Shown in pieces: positions 1-8,397 of a stretch of DNA of 64,000 bases (positions are counted from its first letter, which is position 1; each line of letters starts with the position of its first letter). Position numbers and translations under genes: made by a program. The notes below the pieces were generated by a model. It did not search any database. It saw only the letters and a program-made list of their open reading frames with translations, and was not told where the DNA came from. The stretch covers positions 186,001 to 250,000 of the forward strand of contig NZ_JFKC01000003.1 in NCBI RefSeq assembly GCF_002115805.1. The letters are read 5' to 3'. The DNA is from Marivita geojedonensis (GTDB taxonomy: Bacteria; Pseudomonadota; Alphaproteobacteria; Rhodobacterales; Rhodobacteraceae).

Positions 1-1081
1 CTGCGATTCCACCAACGTCTTCTCGGGGCATGCTGGCCGGTCCGAAGCAACAGTGGGCCCCGAAATCGAAACGCTGGTGCGAGAGGCCACCGGTATGGTG
101 GTGGCAACCACCTTTGCCTCCAATGTGGCACGGGTGAAGACACTGGCCGAAGCGGCGGTGCGGGCCGGGCGGTCTGTCTGTCTGTTGGGGCGCGCGATGC
201 GGCGGATGATCGAGGCCTCGATCAAGACCGGCGTGTTGGCGGATTTCCCGACAGTGGTCAGCCCGGAGGAGGCGACGCAGATTCCGCGTGAGAACCTGAT
301 GCTGATCGTCACCGGAAGCCAGGGCGAGCGGCGTGCCGCCTCGGCCCAGCTTGCCCGTGGCAAGTATCAGGGGCTGACCATGGCCGAGGGCGATCTGTTC
401 CTCTTTTCGTCGAAGACCATTCCGGGCAATGAGCGCGGTGTCATCCAGATCATGAACGCATTCTCCGAACAGGGGGTGGATGTTGTCGATGACAGTTCGG
501 GCAAATACCACGTGTCCGGTCACGCAAACCGCCCTGATCTGGAAACCATGCACGCGCTTGTCAATCCGCAACTGTTGGTACCGATGCACGGCGAACACCG
601 CCATCTGCGCGAACATGTGAAAGTGGCCGGTGCGGCAGGCCGCAAGGGTGTGCTGGCCGTCAACGGCATGATGATGGACCTCAGCGGAAACGAGCCGACC
701 GTGGTCGAATATGTAGAGACCGGGCGCACCTATCTGGACGGCTCCGTCAAGATCGGCGCGCTGGACGGCATTGTGCGCGATCGTATCCGCATGGCGCTGA
801 ACGGGCACGTGATCGTCACCGTCATTCTGGACGAGGAAGACGAACTGCTGGGCGAACCGTGGTGCGAGATCATGGGCCTGCCCGAGATGGGCCGAAACAA
901 TGCGCCGCTGGTCGATGCGCTGGAAGAAGACCTGTCGCAATTCATCGGGCGGGCCGGGGACAAGACGATCACCGACGACGACAAGCTGGAAGAAGGGCTG
1001 CGCCGGATTGCCCGTCAGACCACGCAGAATGAGATCGGCAAAAAACCCGAAGTCACTGTCGTGATCAGCAGGCTCGCATGA
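1..1081 (+). CDS. rnj: Ribonuclease J, C-terminal part (5' end outside window)
   Basis: The reading frame is already open at base 2 and runs to a TGA at 1079-1081, so the gene starts before the window. About 359 codons are visible of a family that is usually near 550 aa. The product is a metallo-beta-lactamase/beta-CASP ribonuclease that degrades and matures RNA in the cytoplasm. The visible part opens with a CDSTN segment and contains SGHANRPD and MHGEHRHL, the beta-CASP and C-terminal metal-binding motifs of RNase J, followed by the C-terminal domain. Its stop overlaps the ATG of the next gene (ATGA), so the two are probably translationally coupled. The family call is secure; endo- versus exonuclease preference cannot be read here. 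Confidence 0.93.
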   Translation, partial: CDSTNVFSGHAGRSEATVGPEIETLVREATGMVVATTFASNVARVKTLAEAAVRAGRSVCLLGRAMRRMIEASIKTGVLADFPTVVSPEEATQIPRENLMLIVTGSQGERRAASAQLARGKYQGLTMAEGDLFLFSSKTIPGNERGVIQIMNAFSEQGVDVVDDSSGKYHVSGHANRPDLETMHALVNPQLLVPMHGEHRHLREHVKVAGAAGRKGVLAVNGMMMDLSGNEPTVVEYVETGRTYLDGSVKIGALDGIVRDRIRMALNGHVIVTVILDEEDELLGEPWCEIMGLPEMGRNNAPLVDALEEDLSQFIGRAGDKTITDDDKLEEGLRRIARQTTQNEIGKKPEVTVVISRLA

Positions 1082-1734
1082 CACGGGGCGTCGTGTTCGA
1101 TCTGGACGGTACGCTGATCGACAGCCTGCCGGACATCGCGGCGGCGGCAAATGCGCTGTTGGCGGATCATGGGCTTGATCCGTTGCCGCAAAAACAGATT
1201 GGCAGCTTTGTCGGGATGGGGGAGCGGGTGTTCCTCGACCGTCTGATCGCGGCAACGGCGCTCGATGCGGCTGACTATGACGCGCTGATGGTGGAATTCA
1301 TCACCCATTACAAAGCCAGCACTGGGCTGACCACTGTGTTCCCGCGTGTTCTTGAGGTGATTCAAGCTTTGAAAGCCGAGGGCTACAAACTTGGCATCTG
1401 CACCAACAAACCCGGCGGGCCCTTGGCGGCGGTGCTGGAGGCGATTGATCTTGCCAAATGGTTCGACGTGATCATTGCCGGAGATACTCTGCCGGTGCGC
1501 AAACCCGATCCCGCCCCGCTGCGTCTTGCATTCGAGCGGATGGAGGCCACGCAGGGTGTGTATGTCGGAGACAGCGACGTGGATGCAGAGACCGCACAGC
1601 GGGCAGGGGTGGCGTTTGCGTTCTTCACCGAAGGCATCCGAACCAAACCGATCGAAGAAATCCCGCATGACCGGGCTTTTGAACGGTTCGAAGACCTGCC
1701 GTCAATTTGTCGGGAGATTCTGCGCCCGCTCTAG
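1078..1734 (+). CDS. gph: Phosphoglycolate phosphatase (HAD superfamily)
   Basis: This 218-aa HAD hydrolase probably dephosphorylates 2-phosphoglycolate, which arises from Rubisco oxygenation or from repair of damaged DNA ends. Motif I is FDLDGTLID at residues 7-15 (nucleophile D8, general acid D10), motif II lies in the TNKPGG region, and the closing motif is VGDSDVDAE with its two metal-binding aspartates. Length and the alpha-helical cap between motifs I and II fit Gph. It overlaps the RNase J stop by 4 bp, so it is the second gene of that operon. A perfect hairpin follows the stop at 1749-1774. Other HAD phosphatases of the same subfamily cannot be fully excluded. Confidence 0.88.
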   Translation: MTRGVVFDLDGTLIDSLPDIAAAANALLADHGLDPLPQKQIGSFVGMGERVFLDRLIAATALDAADYDALMVEFITHYKASTGLTTVFPRVLEVIQALKAEGYKLGICTNKPGGPLAAVLEAIDLAKWFDVIIAGDTLPVRKPDPAPLRLAFERMEATQGVYVGDSDVDAETAQRAGVAFAFFTEGIRTKPIEEIPHDRAFERFEDLPSICREILRPL

Positions 1735-1748
1735 AGCCGGGCGATGCG

Positions 1749-1774
1749 CCGCGTTTCCATTGACGGAAACGCGG
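1749..1774. terminator. Bidirectional hairpin between convergent genes
   Basis: Two perfect 10-bp arms (CCGCGTTTCC at 1749-1758 and its complement at 1765-1774) flank a 6-base loop. It sits in the 48-bp gap between gph (+) and the DEAD-box helicase (-), where a two-way terminator is expected. The T tract is short (ACCTTT), so intrinsic termination is inferred from stem strength and position. Confidence 0.7.
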
Positions 1775-1782
1775 ACCTTTGA

Positions 1783-3261
1783 TCAGCCTGCGCGGCGTTC
1801 GTCGAAGCTGAGCGCGATGAAGGACGGCATGTGATCGCCCATGCCCACGACATTGCTGTCGCGCCCACCACGATCATTGCGCCCACCGCGATCGTTGCGG
1901 CGGTTGCGGGATCGGTCCTGCTCCGGCTTCTGGTCGTCGTCACGCTTTGAGGTCTCTTTCGGGGCCTCTGTCTGAACCTGCTCCTGCGCTTCGACCTTGG
2001 TCTCCTGCGGCTTGTCAGAGGACTTGGAGCGACCCCGTCCGCCACGCGACCGGCGCGATTTGTTCTCTTTTTTCTCGTCCGATGCGTCTGTCGTCGCTTC
2101 GGTTTCGACATGGCCCAGCGGGTTCTCGACGCGGGGGATTTCTTTCTGGATCAGCTTTTCGATCGCGTCGAAGTTCTTTTCGTCCTTCGGTCCGCAGATC
2201 ATCATCGCCTTGCCTTTGCGCCCGGCGCGGCCGGTACGGCCGATGCGGTGCACGTAATCCTCGGCATGGCTGGGGACGTCGAAGTTGAACACATGGCTCA
2301 CCGCCGGCACGTCGAGCCCGCGCGCGGCCACATCCGAGGCCACGAGGAACCGCAATGTACCTTCGCGGAACCCGTCCAGCGTCTTCATCCGCTGCGATTG
2401 GTCCAGATCGCCATGGATCGGCGCGGCGTCAAAGCCGTATTTCTTGAGCGACTTCGCAACGATATCCACGTCGGACTTGCGGTTGCAGAAGATGATCGCG
2501 TTCGAACAGGCATCGCCTTCCAGTTCGATCAGTTTGCGCAGAAGCGCACGCTTTTCGGTGCCTTCGCGGTCGCGGCGCGAGGCTTTGAACATCACGACGC
2601 CTTGCGTGATGGTCTCGGAGGCCGTGGCCTGACGGGCCACTTCGATCCGCGCCGGGGCCGACAGGAAGGTGTTTGTGATGCGTTCGATCTCGGGTGCCAT
2701 CGTGGCCGAGAAGAACAGTGTCTGCCGCGTAAAGGGCGTAAGCGAGAAAATGCGCTCGATATCGGGGATGAACCCCATGTCGAGCATACGGTCCGCCTCG
2801 TCGACCACCATGACCTGAACGCCAGTAAGCAACAGCTTGCCGCGCTCGAAATGGTCGAGCAGCCGGCCCGGCGTGGCGATCAGAACGTCCACACCCTTGT
2901 CGATCAGCGCGTCCTGTTCCTTGAAGCTCACGCCACCGATCAGCAGCGCTTTCGTCAGCTTCACGTTCTTGGCGTAGATGTCGAAGTTCTCGGCCACCTG
3001 TGCCGCCAATTCGCGGGTCGGGCAGAGCACAAGGCTGCGCGGCATCCGGGCGCGGGCGCGGCCACGAGCCAGAAGCGTGATCATGGGAAGCGTAAAGCTT
3101 GCTGTCTTGCCTGTTCCGGTCTGGGCGATGCCAAGGACATCGCGTCCTTCGAGTGCCGGGGGAATGGCGCCTGCCTGAATGGGGGTAGGCGTGTCGTATC
3201 CCGCCTCTTCAATAGCTTTCAGGACTTTCGGGTTGAGGTTCAACTCAGAGAATTTTGTCAT
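1783..3261 (-). CDS. DEAD-box ATP-dependent RNA helicase (RhlE-like)
   Basis: This 492-aa protein unwinds RNA duplexes with ATP, probably in ribosome assembly or mRNA turnover. The motifs are in order: a Q motif near residues 4-34, Walker A AQTGTGKT at 46-53, PTRELA at 81-86, DEAD at 154-157, SAT at 185-187, and HRIGRTGRAG in the second RecA domain. After about residue 390 there is a low-complexity tail rich in Lys, Glu, Arg and Gly with RNDRGG repeats, typical of RhlE/DeaD RNA-binding tails. It stands alone, with about 225 bp upstream that hold a perfect DnaA box. The family is certain; assignment to RhlE rather than another paralogue is inferred from the short core and tail. Confidence 0.93.
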   Translation of the reverse strand: MTKFSELNLNPKVLKAIEEAGYDTPTPIQAGAIPPALEGRDVLGIAQTGTGKTASFTLPMITLLARGRARARMPRSLVLCPTRELAAQVAENFDIYAKNVKLTKALLIGGVSFKEQDALIDKGVDVLIATPGRLLDHFERGKLLLTGVQVMVVDEADRMLDMGFIPDIERIFSLTPFTRQTLFFSATMAPEIERITNTFLSAPARIEVARQATASETITQGVVMFKASRRDREGTEKRALLRKLIELEGDACSNAIIFCNRKSDVDIVAKSLKKYGFDAAPIHGDLDQSQRMKTLDGFREGTLRFLVASDVAARGLDVPAVSHVFNFDVPSHAEDYVHRIGRTGRAGRKGKAMMICGPKDEKNFDAIEKLIQKEIPRVENPLGHVETEATTDASDEKKENKSRRSRGGRGRSKSSDKPQETKVEAQEQVQTEAPKETSKRDDDQKPEQDRSRNRRNDRGGRNDRGGRDSNVVGMGDHMPSFIALSFDERRAG

Positions 3262-3333
3262 GTGTATCCGTTATTCACGGACTGACTGCGCCCGTGCGTC
3301 TGTTGCGATCCGGCCCGTATGGCCCTGTTGTGG

Positions 3334-3342
3334 TTATCCACA
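3334..3342. promoter_or_regulatory. Consensus DnaA box upstream of the helicase gene
   Basis: TTATCCACA, a perfect match to the DnaA 9-mer consensus, lies 72 bp before the helicase start. It forms the right half of a short inverted repeat (TGTGG-TTAT-CCACA). It is a single box with no AT-rich unwinding element, so this is not an origin. It may be a DnaA-controlled promoter site or a chance match. Confidence 0.4.
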
Positions 3343-3455
3343 GTCTCGATCTGCGCGCGTGTTTACTCCTCAATGGCTGTGGGGTCAATCTGCAGGCGGC
3401 GGACTGCGCGGATACGCGTCTGTGAGGGCACATATGGTGTCGGACCGGCAACAAT

Positions 3456-3476
3456 AATACTGATGGATCGAGTATT
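3456..3476 (-). terminator. Terminator-like hairpin downstream of the glycosyltransferase-like gene
   Basis: Arms AATACT (3456-3461) and AGTATT (3471-3476) flank a 9-base loop 12 bp after the stop of the minus-strand gene. Read on the minus strand the stem is followed by ATTGTTG. The stem is only 6 bp and AT-rich, so it is a weak terminator candidate. Confidence 0.4.
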
Positions 3477-3487
3477 GTTTCCGCAGT

Positions 3488-5242
3488 CTAGGGCGCGATC
3501 TTTCGTCCGAACACGCGCTGCACGGCTGCGTCCGGGTCGAACCGGGGTGTGAGCAGAAGATCATGCGCCTTCAGCCTTTTGCGCAGATCGGCACTGTCGA
3601 GACACAGTTCCTCGAAAAAGGCGCGCAGCCCGGCTTCGCCTTCCTCGTCCTTGAGATACTGCAACAGGCGTCCGATGGACTTGAGCTCGTCGTCGGACTT
3701 GATCCGGTAGGATCCCTTGTTTTGCCGAAATTCGAGCTTACCGACGAAGCTGTCCCAGTCGGGGGCGTGAAGATGGCCGATAAACACATCGTCCAGAATG
3801 GCCGTGTTCAGCACATCTTCGCCCTTGACCCGCAGTCGGTGAATGGCGAGGCGCAGATCGCCCAGACCCGTGCGGGCAAAGACTTTGCCGGCCAGGTGGC
3901 TCAGGAAGCCGCCGCGCACGTAGGATCCGAAGGTAGGGTAGATCTCGGTGATCGCTTCGGATGGAACGCCATCCGAGGTCGTGCGCAGCTTGAAGTGCTT
4001 TGGCGTCTTGTCAGAACTGGTGCTGGCAAGAGCCTCAGCCGGGAAAAGGCGGGCGCCGGCCATGTCGGCAGGAACCGATTTCAGAGCAGTCGAGAGCTTC
4101 CTCTCGCTCAGAATGAATTCGTCGGTGTCGATATGTCCCAGCCAGTCCAGATCGTCGGCCGCAAGCCGCAATGCCCGTGTCGCATTGAATGTCTGCCGCA
4201 GTTGGTGAGCGTCCGGGCGGTCTTTGCCGACCGATTGCCAATATTCGGCATCGCACAGTGTTAGGTCGACTTTGGGATGGTCCGAAAGCAACTCCTGGGC
4301 GCTGTCGTCAGGCGCGTCGAGGTAGAGGTAGATGCGGCTTGCTCCGATTTCGAGGTGATGTGCCACGAAGCGGGCGATCTCGTGAACTGGCGCATTTGTG
4401 GTGCAGACGACACCCCATTTTGGCGTTGCCCGGGCAGGCTTGGGGACGGGGACAACAATGCCCGCATCGCCGCTGTCAGGGTCCGTCTGTTCCTTCCGGC
4501 GCAACTTGCGTGCGCGCAGTCGGTGGAGGCGCCGAAACACGGTGCGTGGATCATCGATCAGTCGTTGCAGCATGTCATGGGCCAGTGGCCGGATGACTGG
4601 GTCTTTGTCGGCTTCTTCCCACAACCGCCCGATCATGTTGGCGTCCAAACCGCCATCGACGAGCGTAAAGGCATTCATATCGAGCGCCAGCGGGCCGGAC
4701 GCGCGACCATCGAGCGTGAAGGGGCGATCGGGTTCCCGCTCGGAATAGAGACGTTCGCTCTCATAGAGCTTCATCGCACCGAAAAGTGTGGAAAGTCCGA
4801 GGCCTGCGCTGCGTTGTTCATGCGTTTTGCCGTGATCGCCAAACGTGGTCAAACTGGAGACTTTCCAGCGGAGGTCCATTTCCTCGACCAAGAGATCAGC
4901 GTGTTCCGTCCACAAGCGAATGAAAAGATCGGCGGTATGCTTGGGCTGACTGCGTTTGCGCAGATGCGCAATAAGCAGAGCGTTCAGATGAAGAAGGCCG
5001 TTTTGTCCCTTGAGTTCATTTGCAATTTCCCAACTCTTGCGGCTGTTTTCCGAGCGGGATTTGGTCTCAGCGTCAGGAACGGCAACTTTGGTTTTCGACA
5101 GCGCATCGAGATCGCAGTCGAGCGGCGGCAATGCTTCGTCCTTGGCAAAGCCAAGCGGATCGCGACGTGCGTTCATCTGCTCGAGTATGCCAATCATCCC
5201 CCTCGGATAGGCGGGATTATGCGGCTTGGTTTCACTGCTCAT
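3488..5242 (-). CDS. Glycosyltransferase family 2-like protein with long N-terminal region
   Basis: This is a 584-aa protein from the start at 5242, where MSSETKPHNP follows a non-homologous stretch; a longer start at 5290 is open but looks non-native. The C-terminal half resembles the GT2-like family Glyco_tranf_2_4: VVCTTNAPVHEIARF opens a nucleotide-sugar fold, YLDAPDD follows, and LGHIDTDEFI carries a DxD-type metal motif. The first 270 or so residues are mostly helical, charged and unassigned. No signal peptide or membrane segment is visible. It is a single gene, not part of a polysaccharide cluster, so its acceptor is unknown. Members of this family occur in surface polysaccharide synthesis. 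Confidence 0.7.
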   Translation of the reverse strand: MSSETKPHNPAYPRGMIGILEQMNARRDPLGFAKDEALPPLDCDLDALSKTKVAVPDAETKSRSENSRKSWEIANELKGQNGLLHLNALLIAHLRKRSQPKHTADLFIRLWTEHADLLVEEMDLRWKVSSLTTFGDHGKTHEQRSAGLGLSTLFGAMKLYESERLYSEREPDRPFTLDGRASGPLALDMNAFTLVDGGLDANMIGRLWEEADKDPVIRPLAHDMLQRLIDDPRTVFRRLHRLRARKLRRKEQTDPDSGDAGIVVPVPKPARATPKWGVVCTTNAPVHEIARFVAHHLEIGASRIYLYLDAPDDSAQELLSDHPKVDLTLCDAEYWQSVGKDRPDAHQLRQTFNATRALRLAADDLDWLGHIDTDEFILSERKLSTALKSVPADMAGARLFPAEALASTSSDKTPKHFKLRTTSDGVPSEAITEIYPTFGSYVRGGFLSHLAGKVFARTGLGDLRLAIHRLRVKGEDVLNTAILDDVFIGHLHAPDWDSFVGKLEFRQNKGSYRIKSDDELKSIGRLLQYLKDEEGEAGLRAFFEELCLDSADLRKRLKAHDLLLTPRFDPDAAVQRVFGRKIAP

Positions 5243-5324
5243 GCGCGCAGAGTGCCGTGTTGCCGCCAGACGATCAACACGGCATTTCATGCGTTGCTGA
5301 CAAGCCCTCTGCGGTGGGCCTGTC

Positions 5325-6932
5325 TTACACCATCATTTCCTTGGTCGCGGACAGTGTCACATCGGGGTAGTCCCGAATGACGCGGTCAATATCCCATTGA
5401 AGGCGGGTCAGGTAGACCATGTCGCCGTCATTGTCTTCCGCCATATGCTGCTTGTTGGCGTTGACCAGTTTGTCCACAGCGGCTTTGTTGCCATGCACCC
5501 AACGGGCCGATGTGAATTGCGACGCCTCGAAGCGCACGGGCAGGCCGTATTCCAACTCGATCCGGCTGCCCAGCACTTCGAATTGCAGCGCGCCGACGAC
5601 GCCGACGATGAAACCGGACCCGATCATCGGCTTGAACACTTTGGCCGCGCCTTCCTCGGCAAACTGCATCAGCGCTTTTTCGAGGTGTTTCGCCTTAAGC
5701 GGATCTCCCGCACGCACGGTCTGAAGCAGTTCCGGCGCAAAGGACGGGATACCCGTCACCTTGAGCGCCTCGCCTTCGGTCAGGGTGTCTCCGATCCGCA
5801 ATTGTCCGTGGTTCGGGATGCCGATGATATCACCTGCCCAGGCCTCTTCCGCCAATTCGCGGTCGGAGGCGAGGAAAAGCACCGGGTTCGTGATCGACAT
5901 CGGCTTTTTCGACCGGACATGGGTCAGCTTCATACCACGGTTGAAGTGCCCGGATGCCAGACGCACAAACGCCACGCGGTCTCGGTGTTTGGGGTCCATA
6001 TTGGCCTGCACTTTGAAGACAAACCCGGAAACCTTTGTTTCTTCGGGGGAAATCTGCCTTGGTGACGCTGATTGCGGCTGCGGTTCCGGGCCATAGGTGC
6101 CGATGCCATTCATCAGTTCCTTGACGCCAAACGAGTTGATGGCCGAGCCGAACCAGATCGGGGTCATATGCCCCTCGAGCACGGCCTGAGGATCGAGTGC
6201 TGGCAGCAGTTCGCGCGCCATCTCGACTTCTTCGCGCAACTGTTCAAGAAGCGCGGCCGGGACGTGTTCGGCCAGCTTGGGGTCATCCAGCCCGTTGATT
6301 TCGATGCTTTCCGCAACCTTGTTGCGGTCTGCGCGGTCCATCAACTCAAGCCGGTCGCGCAGAAGATCGTAACAGCCAAGGAAATCCCGACCCATGCCGA
6401 TGGGCCAGCTTGCCGGCGTCACGTCGATGGCGAGGTTTTCCTGAATTTCGTCAATGATATCAAATGTATCACGGCTTTCCCGATCCATCTTGTTGCAGAA
6501 GGTCAGGATCGGCAGATCGCGCAGACGGCACACTTCGAACAGCTTTTGCGTCTGGCTTTCCACACCCTTCGCGCCGTCAATCACCATCACGGCCGCATCC
6601 ACCGCCGTCAGCGTGCGGTAGGTGTCTTCGGAAAAGTCCGAGTGGCCCGGTGTGTCGACCAGATTGAACCGGTAGTTCTTGAAATCGAAGGACATGGCCG
6701 AGGCCGAGACCGAGATACCCCGATCCTGTTCCATCTTCATGAAATCCGACCGCGTACGGCGCGCTTCACCCTTGGCACGCACCTGTCCGGCCATCTGGAT
6801 CGCGCCGCCGTAGAGCAGGAACTTTTCGGTCAGCGTGGTCTTGCCCGCATCCGGATGCGAGATGATGGCAAAGGTGCGCCTCCGTGCAATTTCCGGGGGC
6901 AATTCAGGGCGATTTGAAACGGTGTCCAGCAT
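5325..6932 (-). CDS. prfC: Peptide chain release factor 3
   Basis: This 535-aa translational GTPase removes RF1 or RF2 from the ribosome after peptide release. The G1 loop is SHPDAGKTTL at about 25-34, followed by the G3 motif DTPGHSDF, the G4 motif NKMDR, and the EF-G-like domains II and III. The full length and N-terminal MLDTVSNRPELP fit the family. It is transcribed alone on the minus strand; the next minus-strand gene begins after an 82-bp gap. Its presence far from prfB, on the opposite strand, is normal. The assignment is secure. Confidence 0.96.
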   Translation of the reverse strand: MLDTVSNRPELPPEIARRRTFAIISHPDAGKTTLTEKFLLYGGAIQMAGQVRAKGEARRTRSDFMKMEQDRGISVSASAMSFDFKNYRFNLVDTPGHSDFSEDTYRTLTAVDAAVMVIDGAKGVESQTQKLFEVCRLRDLPILTFCNKMDRESRDTFDIIDEIQENLAIDVTPASWPIGMGRDFLGCYDLLRDRLELMDRADRNKVAESIEINGLDDPKLAEHVPAALLEQLREEVEMARELLPALDPQAVLEGHMTPIWFGSAINSFGVKELMNGIGTYGPEPQPQSASPRQISPEETKVSGFVFKVQANMDPKHRDRVAFVRLASGHFNRGMKLTHVRSKKPMSITNPVLFLASDRELAEEAWAGDIIGIPNHGQLRIGDTLTEGEALKVTGIPSFAPELLQTVRAGDPLKAKHLEKALMQFAEEGAAKVFKPMIGSGFIVGVVGALQFEVLGSRIELEYGLPVRFEASQFTSARWVHGNKAAVDKLVNANKQHMAEDNDGDMVYLTRLQWDIDRVIRDYPDVTLSATKEMMV

Positions 6933-7002
6933 GGCCGCGCATATAGGTGCAGCGCGAAGCCTTGTCCATAAGACTTGCGATCAGACGCCCATGTGACAGG
7001 GA

Positions 7003-7476
7003 TCAGCCAAAGAGGCGAAGCGCGGTGACATGCGGTGTCGCTGCGGCTGGCAACGCCGGAGCCGGAGCCGCCGGAACAGCGCGCGGAACGAAGTCGACAT
7101 CACGCTCTATCACGTCGATAAGCACGTATTCCTGACCCTGCTGAAGCATGTCCTCTGCAACCAGGAACAATTCTCCGTTGCACGAGGCCGCAAACATGTC
7201 GAAGCGGCGTCCGGTCGTTGTCATGAACACGAACTGTGCAAGTGTGGTCAGGGTCTCGTCCGGCAGGTTTGCCGCCATGGACAGGGTGAAGTCTGAATTG
7301 TGATCATCCGCAGAGCAGACCGACAGCCAGTTGATGTCGCGTTTTGCAAGGTAGACATCCCCGTTAACAAAGTCTTCTATGTGCCGCAGTGGGGTGCCGT
7401 GGCCGACGCCAAACTCTGTTCGGACATCATCCGCTGAGCAGGCTTTGAATTTGGCAATTCGTTTCGCGTTGATCAT
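7003..7476 (-). CDS. Conserved hypothetical protein, 157 aa
   Basis: I do not recognise this protein. It has no signal peptide or membrane segment. The N-terminus is MINAKRIAKF, and residues 1-120 look like a compact mixed alpha/beta domain with CSADD appearing twice (near residues 13 and 53), which hints at an internal duplication. After about residue 125 there is a Pro/Ala-rich linker (VPAAPAPALPAA) and a short tail ending in LRLFG. It is a single gene between prfC and the divergent SDR gene. Clean coding character and a good position make it a real gene, but nothing assigns a role. Confidence 0.7.
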   Translation of the reverse strand: MINAKRIAKFKACSADDVRTEFGVGHGTPLRHIEDFVNGDVYLAKRDINWLSVCSADDHNSDFTLSMAANLPDETLTTLAQFVFMTTTGRRFDMFAASCNGELFLVAEDMLQQGQEYVLIDVIERDVDFVPRAVPAAPAPALPAAATPHVTALRLFG

Positions 7477-7614
7477 AACTCGTGAACTCGTTTGGCAGAC
7501 TTCGCCGGAAAATACATTTGCAGCTTGGCTTTAAGATCGAACTCAAATGTGGCACTTCTTTGGATGGTCCGTGTCTTTTCACGGACGAATTTAGGCAAAA
7601 TGGGGAGTGAGCTA

Positions 7615-8394
7615 ATGGATCTGGGGATCAGCGGTAAGCGTGCGCTTGTCTGCGCGTCGAGTAAAGGTTTGGGGCGTGGTTGTGCCGAAGCACTGGCCGA
7701 AGCCGGTGTTTCCCTCGTCATGAACGCGCGCGGGTCCGAGGCGCTTGAGGCCACCGCCGAAGAGATCAGATCGGCTTATGGCGTTGAGGTTGTGACCGTC
7801 GCAGCAGACATCGTGAGCGAAGAAGGCCGCGCGAAGGTCCTCGATGTCGCCGGGCATGTCGATATCCTCGTGACCAATGCGGGCGGCCCACCGCCGGGGC
7901 TGTGGTCGGACTGGGGTCGCGAAGACTTCATCAAGGCACTGGACGCCAACATGCTGACGCCGATTGCACTCATGACGGCGCTCATGCCGGGTATGATCGA
8001 CAAGGGTTGGGGCAGGGTGGTCAACATCACCTCGCAATCCGTCAAGGCACCCATTCCTGCACTGGGTCTGTCGAACGCTGCGCGCACGGGTCTGACGGGG
8101 TATGTCGCAGGCACGGCACGTCAGGTGGCAGCCAGCGGCGTGATCGTCAACAACCTGTTGCCGGGCATCCACGACACCGATCGTGCGCAGCAGCTTGATG
8201 GAGGTGTGTCCAAAGCGCAGGGGATCACGATGGAAGAGGCCCGCAAGAACCGCGAGGCAACAATTCCCGCGCGGCGCTACGGAACACGACAGGAATTCGG
8301 CGCGACCTGCGCCTATCTCTGTTCGCAGCACGCGGGCTTCATCGTGGGTCAGAACATCCTGATCGACGGTGGCGGCACCAACGCCACGATCTGA
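7615..8394 (+). CDS. SDR-family oxidoreductase lacking the usual catalytic Tyr/Lys
   Basis: This 259-aa short-chain dehydrogenase starts at the ATG at 7615, preceded by a GGGGAG ribosome-binding site; an in-frame ATG at 7600 is less likely. The Rossmann fold opens with ASSKGLGRG, NAG (in VTNAGGPPPG) is present, and the C-terminus ends with the SDR-typical GQNILIDGGGTNATI. Where most SDRs carry YxxxK, this protein reads GLSNAARTG, so neither the Tyr nor the Lys is in place. Similar sequences exist in a divergent SDR subgroup often annotated as 3-oxoacyl-ACP reductase. Substrate and even activity are uncertain. It is followed after 3 bp by the AlkC-like gene. Confidence 0.8.
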   Translation: MDLGISGKRALVCASSKGLGRGCAEALAEAGVSLVMNARGSEALEATAEEIRSAYGVEVVTVAADIVSEEGRAKVLDVAGHVDILVTNAGGPPPGLWSDWGREDFIKALDANMLTPIALMTALMPGMIDKGWGRVVNITSQSVKAPIPALGLSNAARTGLTGYVAGTARQVAASGVIVNNLLPGIHDTDRAQQLDGGVSKAQGITMEEARKNREATIPARRYGTRQEFGATCAYLCSQHAGFIVGQNILIDGGGTNATI

Positions 8395-8397
8395 TTC

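Noticed and set aside
3300-3480. Replication origin near the DnaA box
   Set aside because: There is only one 9-mer, no AT-rich unwinding region, and no dnaA, parAB or hemE-type origin genes nearby.
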